Origin: Fibrella aestuarina BUZ 2
Lineage (GTDB): Bacteria; Bacteroidota; Bacteroidia; Cytophagales; Spirosomataceae
Length of the DNA stretch: 64,000 nt
NCBI RefSeq assembly: GCF_000331105.1
Contig: NC_020054.1
Location: forward strand, 4,452,257-4,516,256
Direction: 5' to 3'
Below the pieces are notes generated by a model. It did no database searches and was not told where the DNA came from. It worked only from the letters and a program-made list of their open reading frames with translations. Shown piece by piece: positions 18,736 through 26,214 of the stretch; position 1 is the stretch's first letter, and each line of letters starts with the position of its first letter. Position numbers and translations under genes: made by a program.

Positions 18736-19548
18736 ATGATGAAAACCATGAAAACGATTAGCCTTGCCAGTTTGATTGCCCTCGTTGGCCTGTTTGTGTG
18801 GGGATGTAACCCCTCGCAGAACGTCACGCCCGATGATTCGCTATCGGCCGCCCGCGCGGGTGCCGACACCACCGGCTTCTTCTGTAAAAGCAAGCTGACC
18901 AAGATTGCCACGACCGACTTACCCGCCGCCGTAACGAGCTACATTGCGGCTACCTACGCCGGGGCCACTGTCGACTACGCGGCGAAAGACGATACCGGAA
19001 ACTTCCTGGTGGGTATTACGCAAAATGGCACGCGCAAGAGTCTGCTCTTCAATGCCGATGGGTCGTTCAACAAAGAGTTTACGCACCGGGGCGGCGGTCC
19101 GGGTGGTCCCAAAGGGCCGGGTCATAGTCGTGACAGCATCACGCAGGTGGCCATCACCGATCTGCCCGCCGCTATTACCACCTACATCACGGCCAATTAT
19201 GCCGGGGCCACGATCAACGTAGCCGCCAAAGATGCCAACCGTGGGTACGTGGTGATGATCACGCAGAACGACGTGAAGAAAGCGTTGCTGTTTAACCTGG
19301 ATGGCTCGTTCAACCAGGAGGTTGTCCGCAAAATCAAGATGGATTACAGCATTGTCGCTGCCAGCACACTGCCCGCCAATGTGACGAGCTACATCACGAC
19401 CAACTACGCCGGATCGAGCGTGAAGCTAGCCGCCAAGAGCACGTCGGGCGCGTACAAGGTATTTATCCAGACGAGCACCGGCAAGCTGATCGAACTGTCG
19501 TTTGCCGCCGACGGCACATTTGTACAGGCCCGCCCCGGTCGCCGCTAG
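18736..19548 (+). CDS. Lipoprotein with three PepSY-like repeats
   Basis: A 270-aa protein with a lipoprotein-type signal (LVGLFVWGCNPSQN). Three homologous units of about 75 residues follow, each beginning with a phrase such as TDLPAAVTSYIAATYAGATV, TDLPAAITTYITANYAGATI or STLPANVTSYITTNYAGSSV. Each unit ends in a strand pair like KSLLFNADGSFNKEF. This is the pattern of the Bacteroidota PepSY-like (BLIP-like) domain. A glycine/proline-rich linker (RGGGPGGPKGPG) separates units 1 and 2. The proteins are periplasmic or surface-located with unknown function, possibly inhibitory or binding. It is a single-gene unit followed by a very long hairpin. Confidence 0.75.
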   Translation: MMKTMKTISLASLIALVGLFVWGCNPSQNVTPDDSLSAARAGADTTGFFCKSKLTKIATTDLPAAVTSYIAATYAGATVDYAAKDDTGNFLVGITQNGTRKSLLFNADGSFNKEFTHRGGGPGGPKGPGHSRDSITQVAITDLPAAITTYITANYAGATINVAAKDANRGYVVMITQNDVKKALLFNLDGSFNQEVVRKIKMDYSIVAASTLPANVTSYITTNYAGSSVKLAAKSTSGAYKVFIQTSTGKLIELSFAADGTFVQARPGRR

Positions 19549-19556
19549 TCCGCCAT

Positions 19557-19638
19557 TAACCTAAAAGCCAGTCTCCCCACAAGGAGCCAGCGATCAGCCG
19601 ATTGCGGGTTCCTTGTGGGGAGACTGGCTTTTAGGTTA
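19557..19638. repeat. 29-bp perfect inverted repeat after the PepSY gene
   Basis: The left arm 19557-19585 and the right arm 19610-19638 are exact reverse complements (29 bp, beginning TAACCTAAAAGCC), separated by 24 bases. Pairing continues inward by a few more bases with a G-U pair. It starts 9 bp after the stop codon and ends about 54 bp before fdhD. No T-run follows. It probably blocks read-through or protects the 3' end. Confidence 0.8.
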
Positions 19639-19691
19639 GACATAATGGGTCGATTCGTAGTTATCTTGCTACTAGCCTTTCGCTCGATCCG

Positions 19692-20579
19692 ATGAACCGC
19701 GTCGCCCCCGTAACCATACAGAAAATAAAGGCTTCCGCCGTAGGCGAGCCCCAACCCGATTTGCTGGCCGTGGAAGAGCCCATGGAAATCCGGCTGGGCT
19801 TTGGCGACGTGACCAACCGGCAGCAGCGTAGCCTCTCGGTCACGATGCGCACGCCGGGCCACGATTTCGAACTGGCACTGGGCTTTCTGCTGACCGAAGG
19901 CCTTATTCAAACACGGGAACAGGTGCACAGCCTGCGTCATTGCACCGATCTGGGTCGGCAGCAAGTCCTCGGCAACATCGTCCGGGTGGAGCTTCAACCC
20001 GACGTACCGGTCGAGCTGGGTACGTTGGCCCGAAATTTTTACACCACTTCCAGTTGCGGCGTTTGCGGCAAAGCATCCATCGACGCCGTGCGAAATACGG
20101 GCTGCCCCCTGCTGCCCGCGGTTCAGCCATTTGTAGCCGCCGACCTGATCCATCAATTGCCCGATCAGTTGCGGGCCGCGCAGGCTGTCTTCGACCACAC
20201 GGGCGGGCTCCACGCGGCGGCGCTGTTCGACCGATCCGGTATGTTGCGCCTGCTGCGCGAAGACGTGGGGCGGCACAACGCGCTCGACAAAGTGATCGGC
20301 GCGTCCCTGCAACAGGGCCTGCTTCCCCTGCATGATTCGGTACTCTTGCTCAGCGGTCGCATTAGTTTCGAACTGGTGCAGAAAGCGCTCATGGCCGGTA
20401 TCCCGCTGGTGGCGGCGGTGGGAGCCCCGTCGAGTCTGGCCGTGCAGATGGCCGACGAGGTGGGCATGACGCTGCTGGGCTTCGTGCGCAACGGGTCGTT
20501 CAACAGCTACACCCATCCCGGCCGACTTACCCTGCCCGAAACGGCGGCATCAACACTCAGTTACTCAACGTCGGCCTAG
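19692..20579 (+). CDS. fdhD: Formate dehydrogenase accessory sulfurtransferase FdhD
   Basis: A 295-aa cytoplasmic protein. The loop TSSCGVCGKASID (about residues 117-129) carries the CxxC pair that accepts sulfur from a cysteine desulfurase and passes it to the molybdenum bis-MGD cofactor. The C-terminal half has LREDVGRHNALDKVIG and LLSGRISFELVQKALMAGIPL, both typical of FdhD. Length is normal (about 270-300). It lies 17 bp before a molybdopterin oxidoreductase gene, its evident client, and the pair forms a two-gene operon. The start at 19692 is supported by the conserved N-terminal length; the long hairpin lies just upstream. Confidence 0.95.
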   Translation: MNRVAPVTIQKIKASAVGEPQPDLLAVEEPMEIRLGFGDVTNRQQRSLSVTMRTPGHDFELALGFLLTEGLIQTREQVHSLRHCTDLGRQQVLGNIVRVELQPDVPVELGTLARNFYTTSSCGVCGKASIDAVRNTGCPLLPAVQPFVAADLIHQLPDQLRAAQAVFDHTGGLHAAALFDRSGMLRLLREDVGRHNALDKVIGASLQQGLLPLHDSVLLLSGRISFELVQKALMAGIPLVAAVGAPSSLAVQMADEVGMTLLGFVRNGSFNSYTHPGRLTLPETAASTLSYSTSA

Positions 20580-20596
20580 CGCCGCCCCCCTTTTCT

Positions 20597-23125
20597 ATGA
20601 ATGACGCATCCAACAGCCCTAATACTTCTGGCAACGTACCCGGCCAGACACCCGATCAGCAGCCCAACGAGGCGCCCCCCCAGGCGGGACAGCCTTCGCC
20701 CGACAATAACTACGATCCGCACGGCCGAACCGACGCGGACAAACGCGTTTTTTCAGCCCCCACTACCACCATGTCACAAGCCAACGAGGCCATTCTGGCC
20801 CAACCGCCCCTCACCTTCACCGGCCTGAAACTCGGCGAGCCCTATCAGGTAGCCGCTGGCCTGACGGCCGTGCTCAAATCGGCCCAGTATAGCTGGGGCT
20901 GGGACGGCGTTGGCCGGGGCACCAAAGCGCTGCTGAACCTAAATCAGAAAGACGGCTTCGACTGCTCGTCCTGCGCCTGGCCCGACCCCGACGGGCACCG
21001 GTCGGTAGCCGAATTTTGCGAAAACGGGGCTAAGGCTACGGCCTCCGATGCTGATACCCGCCGCGCCGACCCCGATTTTTTCGCCAAACACAGCCTCGTC
21101 GACCTGTCGAACATGACCGACCGCGACCTGAACAACTCGGGGCGGCTTACGCACCCGCTGGTGCGGCGACCCGGCGATACGCACTACCGCCAGATTGAGT
21201 GGACCGAAGCTTTTCAGCTGGTCGCCAGCGAGTTGAACGCACTCCCCTCGCCCGACGAAGCGGTGTTTTACACCTCGGGAAAAGTGCCCAACGAGCCCGC
21301 CTACCTGTTCCAGTTGTTTGTGCGGCAGTTTGGTACCAACAACCTGCCCGACTGTTCCAACATGTGCCACGAAAGCTCGGGTTCGGCCCTCAGCCCGACG
21401 CTGGGGCTGGGCAAAGGGTCGGTGACGCTCGACGACATTCACGAGGCTGAGGTGATCCTGATTATGGGCCAGAACCCCGGCACCAACCACCCCCGGATGC
21501 TGACGGCCCTGCAAATCGCCAAGAAGAAAGGGGCTAAGATCATCGCGCTGAATCCCCTGCACGAAACCGGCCTGAGCCACTTCAAGAACCCGCAGGATTT
21601 CATGAACCCGATCAAGGCCGTGGGTACGTTGCTGGGCCGGGGCACGCCCATCGCCGATCTGTATTTACAGGTACGTATCAACGGTGATCTGGCGGCACTG
21701 CGGGGCATTATGAAACACCTACTCGAGGCCGATGCGGCCGCGCCGGGGTCGGTGATCGACCATGCGTTCATTGAGGAATACACCGACCATTACGACGACT
21801 TCGTGACAACCATCCGGCAAACAAGTTGGGCGGACATCGAGGCGATCAGCGGGCTCACCAAAGCGCAGTTGAAAGAAGCCGCCGACCTCATCGGGCCGAA
21901 GAAAAAATACGTCACCTGCTGGGCAATGGGCATCACGCAGCACAAAAACGGGGTGATGTGCATTCAGGAAATCGTGAACCTGCACCTGATGAAAGGGGCA
22001 ATCGGCATTCCCGGCGCGGGTACGTGTCCGGTGCGTGGCCATTCTAACGTGCAGGGCGACCGCACGATGGGTATCTGGGAACGGCCCGAAGCGGCCTTTC
22101 TCGACAGCCTGAAAAAAGAATTCAACTTTGAGCCGCCCCGCGAACACGGCCTCGACACCGTCGATTCGATCAAGGCGATGCACGAAGGCAAAACGAAGGT
22201 GTTCTTCAGCCTCGGCGGCAACCTGCTGGCGGCAGGACCCGACACGGAGTTTGTGGCCGAGGCGATGCGCAAACAGAGCCTGACGGTGTTTGTGAGCACA
22301 AAGCTGAACCGGGGCCACCTCACCACGGGGCGCACCTCGCTTATTCTGCCCTGCCTGACCCACGTCGACATCGACCGGCAAACATCAGGGCAGCAGTTTA
22401 CGTCCTGCGAAAACTCGATGGGCGTTGTCAGCCAGAACAAAGGCGTGCTGGAACCGCTGGATGGCCAGATGCTCAGCGAAGTAGCCATCATTTCGGGCGT
22501 TGCCATCGCCACGCTGGGCAGCCGCAGCACCGCCGACTGGGTGGGGTTCACCGAGAATTACGACACCATCCGCGACAGCGTGGCCCGCGTGATTCCCGGT
22601 TTCGAGGAGTTTAACAGAAAGATTCGCCAACCAGGCGGGTTCTACCTGCCCAACGGCCCCCGCGAGCGTAAGTTCACGACCGAAACGGGTAAGGCCAATT
22701 TTTCGGTAACCCAGCTGGAGCCGCACCGGCTTGAGCCCGGCCAACTGGTGCTGATGAGCATCCGCAGTCACGATCAGTTCAACACCACCATCTACGATTA
22801 TAACGACCGCTACCGTGGCGTGTATAATGAACGGCGGGTGATTTTTCTGAACCCGGACGACATGAAGACGCTGGGCATCGCCGAGCAGGAACTGGTCAAC
22901 ATCACGAGTCATTTTGAGGGGCAGCAGCGTCATCTGGCCAAGTTTGTGGCGATTCCCTACGCCATTCCGAAGGGCAATGCGGCGGCTTATTACCCCGAGG
23001 TAAACCCGCTGGTACCGGTGGGCAGCGTGGCCGACGTGAGCAACACGCCCACCTCGAAGTTTGTGGTGATCACCCTGACGCCAACCCGCGAAATGTACCC
23101 TTCAGCGAACTTCACATCCGCTTAA
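20597..23125 (+). CDS. FdhF/YdeP-family molybdopterin oxidoreductase
   Basis: An 842-aa cytoplasmic protein. The first 65 residues are proline/asparagine-rich and probably disordered. YdeP-type features follow: GFDCSSCAWPDP (Cys pair at about 121-124), EFCENGAKAT, LPDCSNMCHESSG, ILIMGQNPGTNHPRML and GAGTCPVRGHSNVQGDRTMG. A C-terminal molybdopterin dinucleotide-binding domain begins near LMSIRSHDQFNTTIYD. This subfamily resembles formate dehydrogenase H but its physiological substrate is uncertain; in E. coli YdeP is linked to acid resistance. FdhD next door supplies the sulfurated cofactor. No twin-arginine signal is present. No partner subunits are encoded nearby. Confidence 0.9.
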   Translation: MNDASNSPNTSGNVPGQTPDQQPNEAPPQAGQPSPDNNYDPHGRTDADKRVFSAPTTTMSQANEAILAQPPLTFTGLKLGEPYQVAAGLTAVLKSAQYSWGWDGVGRGTKALLNLNQKDGFDCSSCAWPDPDGHRSVAEFCENGAKATASDADTRRADPDFFAKHSLVDLSNMTDRDLNNSGRLTHPLVRRPGDTHYRQIEWTEAFQLVASELNALPSPDEAVFYTSGKVPNEPAYLFQLFVRQFGTNNLPDCSNMCHESSGSALSPTLGLGKGSVTLDDIHEAEVILIMGQNPGTNHPRMLTALQIAKKKGAKIIALNPLHETGLSHFKNPQDFMNPIKAVGTLLGRGTPIADLYLQVRINGDLAALRGIMKHLLEADAAAPGSVIDHAFIEEYTDHYDDFVTTIRQTSWADIEAISGLTKAQLKEAADLIGPKKKYVTCWAMGITQHKNGVMCIQEIVNLHLMKGAIGIPGAGTCPVRGHSNVQGDRTMGIWERPEAAFLDSLKKEFNFEPPREHGLDTVDSIKAMHEGKTKVFFSLGGNLLAAGPDTEFVAEAMRKQSLTVFVSTKLNRGHLTTGRTSLILPCLTHVDIDRQTSGQQFTSCENSMGVVSQNKGVLEPLDGQMLSEVAIISGVAIATLGSRSTADWVGFTENYDTIRDSVARVIPGFEEFNRKIRQPGGFYLPNGPRERKFTTETGKANFSVTQLEPHRLEPGQLVLMSIRSHDQFNTTIYDYNDRYRGVYNERRVIFLNPDDMKTLGIAEQELVNITSHFEGQQRHLAKFVAIPYAIPKGNAAAYYPEVNPLVPVGSVADVSNTPTSKFVVITLTPTREMYPSANFTSA

Positions 23126-23196
23126 CCGACATTGGTGTGCAACTCGCGGGGCTGGCTGTTATCTTTGACAAAATGCCCCGCGAGACCCCTCTACCG

Positions 23197-23832
23197 ATGA
23201 ATCCAGTTGAAACCTCATTGCCGATCAGCGACCTGACTCCCGCGCCGCTGCCCGACGAAATCGCCGGGAAAAAGGAGAAAAAGGACAAGGAGAAGAAAAA
23301 GAAGAAAAAAGCCAGTCGGGGTATCGAGACCATGTACCGCACGACGCTCGCCAACCACCTGCGGCTGAGCGAGATGGCCGACCAGAAAGCCAACCTGATG
23401 ATTTCGATCAACACCATTCTGGTGTCGATCATCATGTCGTCGTTTTTCAAGCCGGTGGGTGGCATGGAGAACCTGGTCATTCCCGAAATCATGCTGCTCG
23501 TGGTGAGCCTCGTCACGGTGGTTATTTCACTGTTTGCGACCAAGCCAAACTATGCCCCGCCCGCAACCCGCAACGTGGGCGACCGCCCGCTCGACCTGCT
23601 TTTCTTCGGCGATTATACGCAACTGACTGTCCAGGAATACCGCGAGGCCGTGCGTGACCTCACCAGCGACGAGAAGCGCCTGTACGAGAGCCTGAGTAAT
23701 AACATTTATGCGCAGGGCAAGGTATTACACAAGAAATACCGGCTGCTCACGGTGGCCTACACCTTCTTCATGATTGGCTTCTCCATCGTGGTCATCAGCA
23801 GCGTCATTGTGCTGCTAATGGGGAATAGATAG
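23197..23832 (+). CDS. Membrane protein resembling Pycsar effectors (DUF5706-like)
   Basis: 211 aa from the ATG at 23197; start codons at 23137 and 23173 are also in frame. A lysine/glutamate-rich stretch (GKKEKKDKEKKKKKKA) precedes the domain opening YRTTLANHLRLSEMADQKAN. Two hydrophobic hairpins follow (LMISINTILVSIIMSSFF, IMLLVVSLVTVVISLF), and there is a last transmembrane helix at the C-terminus. This arrangement is that of the PycTM/DUF5706 family, whose defence members depolarise the membrane when a cyclic pyrimidine nucleotide binds. No cyclase gene is adjacent; the neighbour upstream is the oxidoreductase. It may be a housekeeping relative instead of a defence effector. Confidence 0.65.
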   Translation: MNPVETSLPISDLTPAPLPDEIAGKKEKKDKEKKKKKKASRGIETMYRTTLANHLRLSEMADQKANLMISINTILVSIIMSSFFKPVGGMENLVIPEIMLLVVSLVTVVISLFATKPNYAPPATRNVGDRPLDLLFFGDYTQLTVQEYREAVRDLTSDEKRLYESLSNNIYAQGKVLHKKYRLLTVAYTFFMIGFSIVVISSVIVLLMGNR

Positions 23833-24000
23833 TTCGTTGTCATTTGGCTTCGCCGTCATTCGTTGTCATTGATGGTCATTCGTTGTGAAAAACAATAAAT
23901 GACTACCAATGGCCATGAATGACAACGAATGACCATCAATGACAACGAATGACAGCGCAGCGAATGACCATCAATGACGGCGAAGCCAAATGACAACGAA
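23833..24000. repeat. Composite palindrome made of 10-bp ATGAC units
   Basis: The outer arms 23833-23857 and 23976-24000 are exact 25-bp reverse complements. Inside, 23899-23999 reads as tandem units with consensus ATGAC-N-A-N-C-A (for example ATGACAACGA at 23919, 23939 and 23990; ATGACCATCA at 23929 and 23964), two of them lengthened to 15 and 16 bp. The left half carries the same units on the other strand. The element starts at the very stop codon of the upstream gene and ends 11 bp before the converging gene's stop. It probably acts as a bidirectional terminator. Confidence 0.8.
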
Positions 24001-24011
24001 TCCCATTTCTC

Positions 24012-25052
24012 CTACTTCAACCCTTTGATCTGCACACTGGCGCTTTCGTTGGGCGCAAATACCCGCTGCACGTATTTGGGATTGGTGATGGTTTCGTAAA
24101 ACTCATCGAGGTAGCGAAGCGTGTCGCGGATATAGGCCGGATCCAGATTCGGGTTGTTTTGGAAAAGCGCGTAGAACTGCGGCTTCAGGGCAACAAACCG
24201 GTCGAGCACTCGATTCAGGGCGGGCAGGGTGAACGCAGGCCCCCGATACACCCGGTCGCGCACCGATTCGATGTTCAGCTGTTCGGCGGGGCGGGCGTAG
24301 CGGGCATTTACGATGCCCGCGTGGTCGAAATCATAAGGAGCTACCAGCGGCCGGGGCTTCGTGGAATCGATCAGCGTGCGAATGTTGTGCTGAAACGGCA
24401 CCGACCAGTCGGTATTGCCAATCATATACTCAAACACCGACACCGTCGCCATCGCCATCGTATCGGCAAACTGGGCTTTTGTTTTAATCTTCGTGGTTCG
24501 GGCGTGGTTGCGTTTGGCCAGGTCGTCGGCGTCTTCCAGCAGAATACCCCAGTGGGTTTCCGGCGCTCGTTTCTGCGCCGAATCGACGTAGGTAACCTGC
24601 GCCAGCCGCGCGCGGAAACTCAGGTTGGTCAGCAGGTTATACATCCGGTAAACGAGGTATTCCCGCACCACGTATTCGTCGAGCTGGCAGTGCGTGACGA
24701 GCTTGAGCTTGTTCTGCCCCGCGAAAAGCGTGTTTTTCGTCGCCTTCTTGGGTACGTTCAGGTACAGGGGCGGAAACTTGCAATTGGCCCCGTCGCGTCG
24801 GAAATTACCCCGCACCGAGATCGTCACGGGCATGGTCTGCACCTCGGTGGGACTGTTGTAGGTGAGCCGGGCGGGGTGTTTAGTAGCCAGCGAGTCGGCC
24901 TTGGGCTTCACCCGATCCCGGTTGATGGCCACCATGCGGGCCGTGAGCGTCAGTGACAGCGGCGCATCGTCGGTGAAAAGCGGCTTCACTTTCTGCGCCA
25001 GCAACTCGGCCGGCAGCAACACAACAAACAGAAGGGCGAGCAGGCGGGTCAT
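24012..25052 (-). CDS. Secreted protein with kinase-like motifs, tandem copy 2
   Basis: A 346-aa protein with a signal peptide (LLALLFVVLLPAELLAQ). I do not recognise an exact family. Conserved with the neighbour upstream are RGNFRR, CKFPPLYL, NTLFAGQNKLKLVTHC, EYLVYR, EDADDLAKRN, GNTDWSVPFQHN (residues 212-223) and PYDFDHAG (240-246). The order D-W...H-N...D-F-D recalls the catalytic loop and metal-binding Asp of atypical kinases such as CotH, which phosphorylate proteins at the cell surface. That is inference, and the match is weak. Its paralogue starts 28 bp upstream on the same strand, so they form a duplicated pair. Confidence 0.65.
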   Translation of the reverse strand: MTRLLALLFVVLLPAELLAQKVKPLFTDDAPLSLTLTARMVAINRDRVKPKADSLATKHPARLTYNSPTEVQTMPVTISVRGNFRRDGANCKFPPLYLNVPKKATKNTLFAGQNKLKLVTHCQLDEYVVREYLVYRMYNLLTNLSFRARLAQVTYVDSAQKRAPETHWGILLEDADDLAKRNHARTTKIKTKAQFADTMAMATVSVFEYMIGNTDWSVPFQHNIRTLIDSTKPRPLVAPYDFDHAGIVNARYARPAEQLNIESVRDRVYRGPAFTLPALNRVLDRFVALKPQFYALFQNNPNLDPAYIRDTLRYLDEFYETITNPKYVQRVFAPNESASVQIKGLK

Positions 25053-25079
25053 AAACGGCGGGGTAAGGCAAACACGACT

Positions 25080-26177
25080 TTAGTTGAAACTCGCAAACAG
25101 CTTTCCACCCACATCGCCGTTGAAAAAATAGGCCTTCACCTGCGCCGGGTTGTTGATCAGGGCGTAGAACTTGTCCAGATGCCGGGTCGCCTGCTTCACA
25201 TACGAGCGCGTCAGGCGCTTGTCCGACTCATACAGGCCGTAGATCGCGGGTTTCAGTTCGTTGTAGCGGGCAAACACGCGCTTCATCAGCCAGCCCGGAT
25301 ACAACGCCCCCCGGTAGGTACGTCCCTCGTCGTCGGGTAGCGACGCGTAAGGCGCATCCACGATCACCGAGTGGTCAAAGTCGTAAGGGATGATCTTGGG
25401 GGCCTCGTCGCCCCGCGCCGCCATTAGCCTGACGTTGTGCCGATAGGGTACCGACCAGTCGATGTTACCGATCATGAATTCGAAGACCGCCATCGTGGCC
25501 ATATTCAACGAATCGATTTCGCTCGTCTGCACGGTCGTCTTCGTTTCACGCATGCCGTTGCGTTTGGCCACGTTGTCTTCGTCTTCGATCAGGAAGCCCC
25601 AGCGGATTTCGGTCGGGCGTTTTTGCAGGGAGTCGACGTAGGTCACGCGGGCCATCCGGGCGCGGTAGCTGTAGGGCGTCACGAGGTTATACACTTTGTA
25701 AACCAGGTACTCGCGGACTACGTATTCATCGCCCTGACAGTGCGTAACGAGCTTGAGCTTGTTCTGCCCCGCAAAGGGCGTGCTTTTCGCTTTTTTCTTC
25801 GGAAAGTCGATGTAGAGCGGCGGAAACGCGCAGTTGGTCTGGTTGCGCCGGAAATTGCCGCGTACCATCAGCGCAACCGGCAGAGGCTGCAACTCGCCAC
25901 TGGCATCCTGCCAGGAGAGGGTCGCCGGGTGCCGGGTAGCCAGGCTATCCGCTTTGGGCATAGTTCGGTCATCCACAACCACTTTCATCTGCGCGGCGAG
26001 CGTAAACGACAGCGGCGCGTCGGCGGCAAACAGATCGGCTTTTTTCACCGAGTCGGCCGGCACCGGTTGGGTTTGGGCCATACCCGGCTGGGCCGCACTC
26101 GGCTGGGCCACACTCGGCGAAGCGCTAAGCAGACCTGCCAGGCCCAGCAGCAACCAAATGGCGTTGATTCGTTCCAT
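25080..26177 (-). CDS. Secreted protein with kinase-like motifs, tandem copy 1
   Basis: 365 aa from the ATG at 26177, which begins a clear signal peptide (INAIWLLLGLAGLLSASPSVAQ). An upstream in-frame start at 26282 lies inside the neighbouring CBS gene and is unlikely. An Ala/Gln/Pro-rich linker with a small repeat (QPSAAQPGMAQTQP) follows. The body is paralogous to the downstream gene: RGNFRRNQTNCAFPPLY, AGQNKLKLVTHC, EDEDNVAKRN, GNIDWSVPYRHN and PYDFDHSV. As above, the last two resemble a kinase catalytic loop and metal-binding motif; a CotH-like role is possible but unproven. Confidence 0.65.
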   Translation of the reverse strand: MERINAIWLLLGLAGLLSASPSVAQPSAAQPGMAQTQPVPADSVKKADLFAADAPLSFTLAAQMKVVVDDRTMPKADSLATRHPATLSWQDASGELQPLPVALMVRGNFRRNQTNCAFPPLYIDFPKKKAKSTPFAGQNKLKLVTHCQGDEYVVREYLVYKVYNLVTPYSYRARMARVTYVDSLQKRPTEIRWGFLIEDEDNVAKRNGMRETKTTVQTSEIDSLNMATMAVFEFMIGNIDWSVPYRHNVRLMAARGDEAPKIIPYDFDHSVIVDAPYASLPDDEGRTYRGALYPGWLMKRVFARYNELKPAIYGLYESDKRLTRSYVKQATRHLDKFYALINNPAQVKAYFFNGDVGGKLFASFN

Positions 26178-26214
26178 AGGGCTTAAGTTACGACGTGCCG
26201 TGGAAAACAGCGAT

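Noticed and set aside
23833..24000. Possible CRISPR-like array
   Set aside because: The repeats are 10 bp and contiguous, there are no spacers of constant length, and the element is an inverted repeat.
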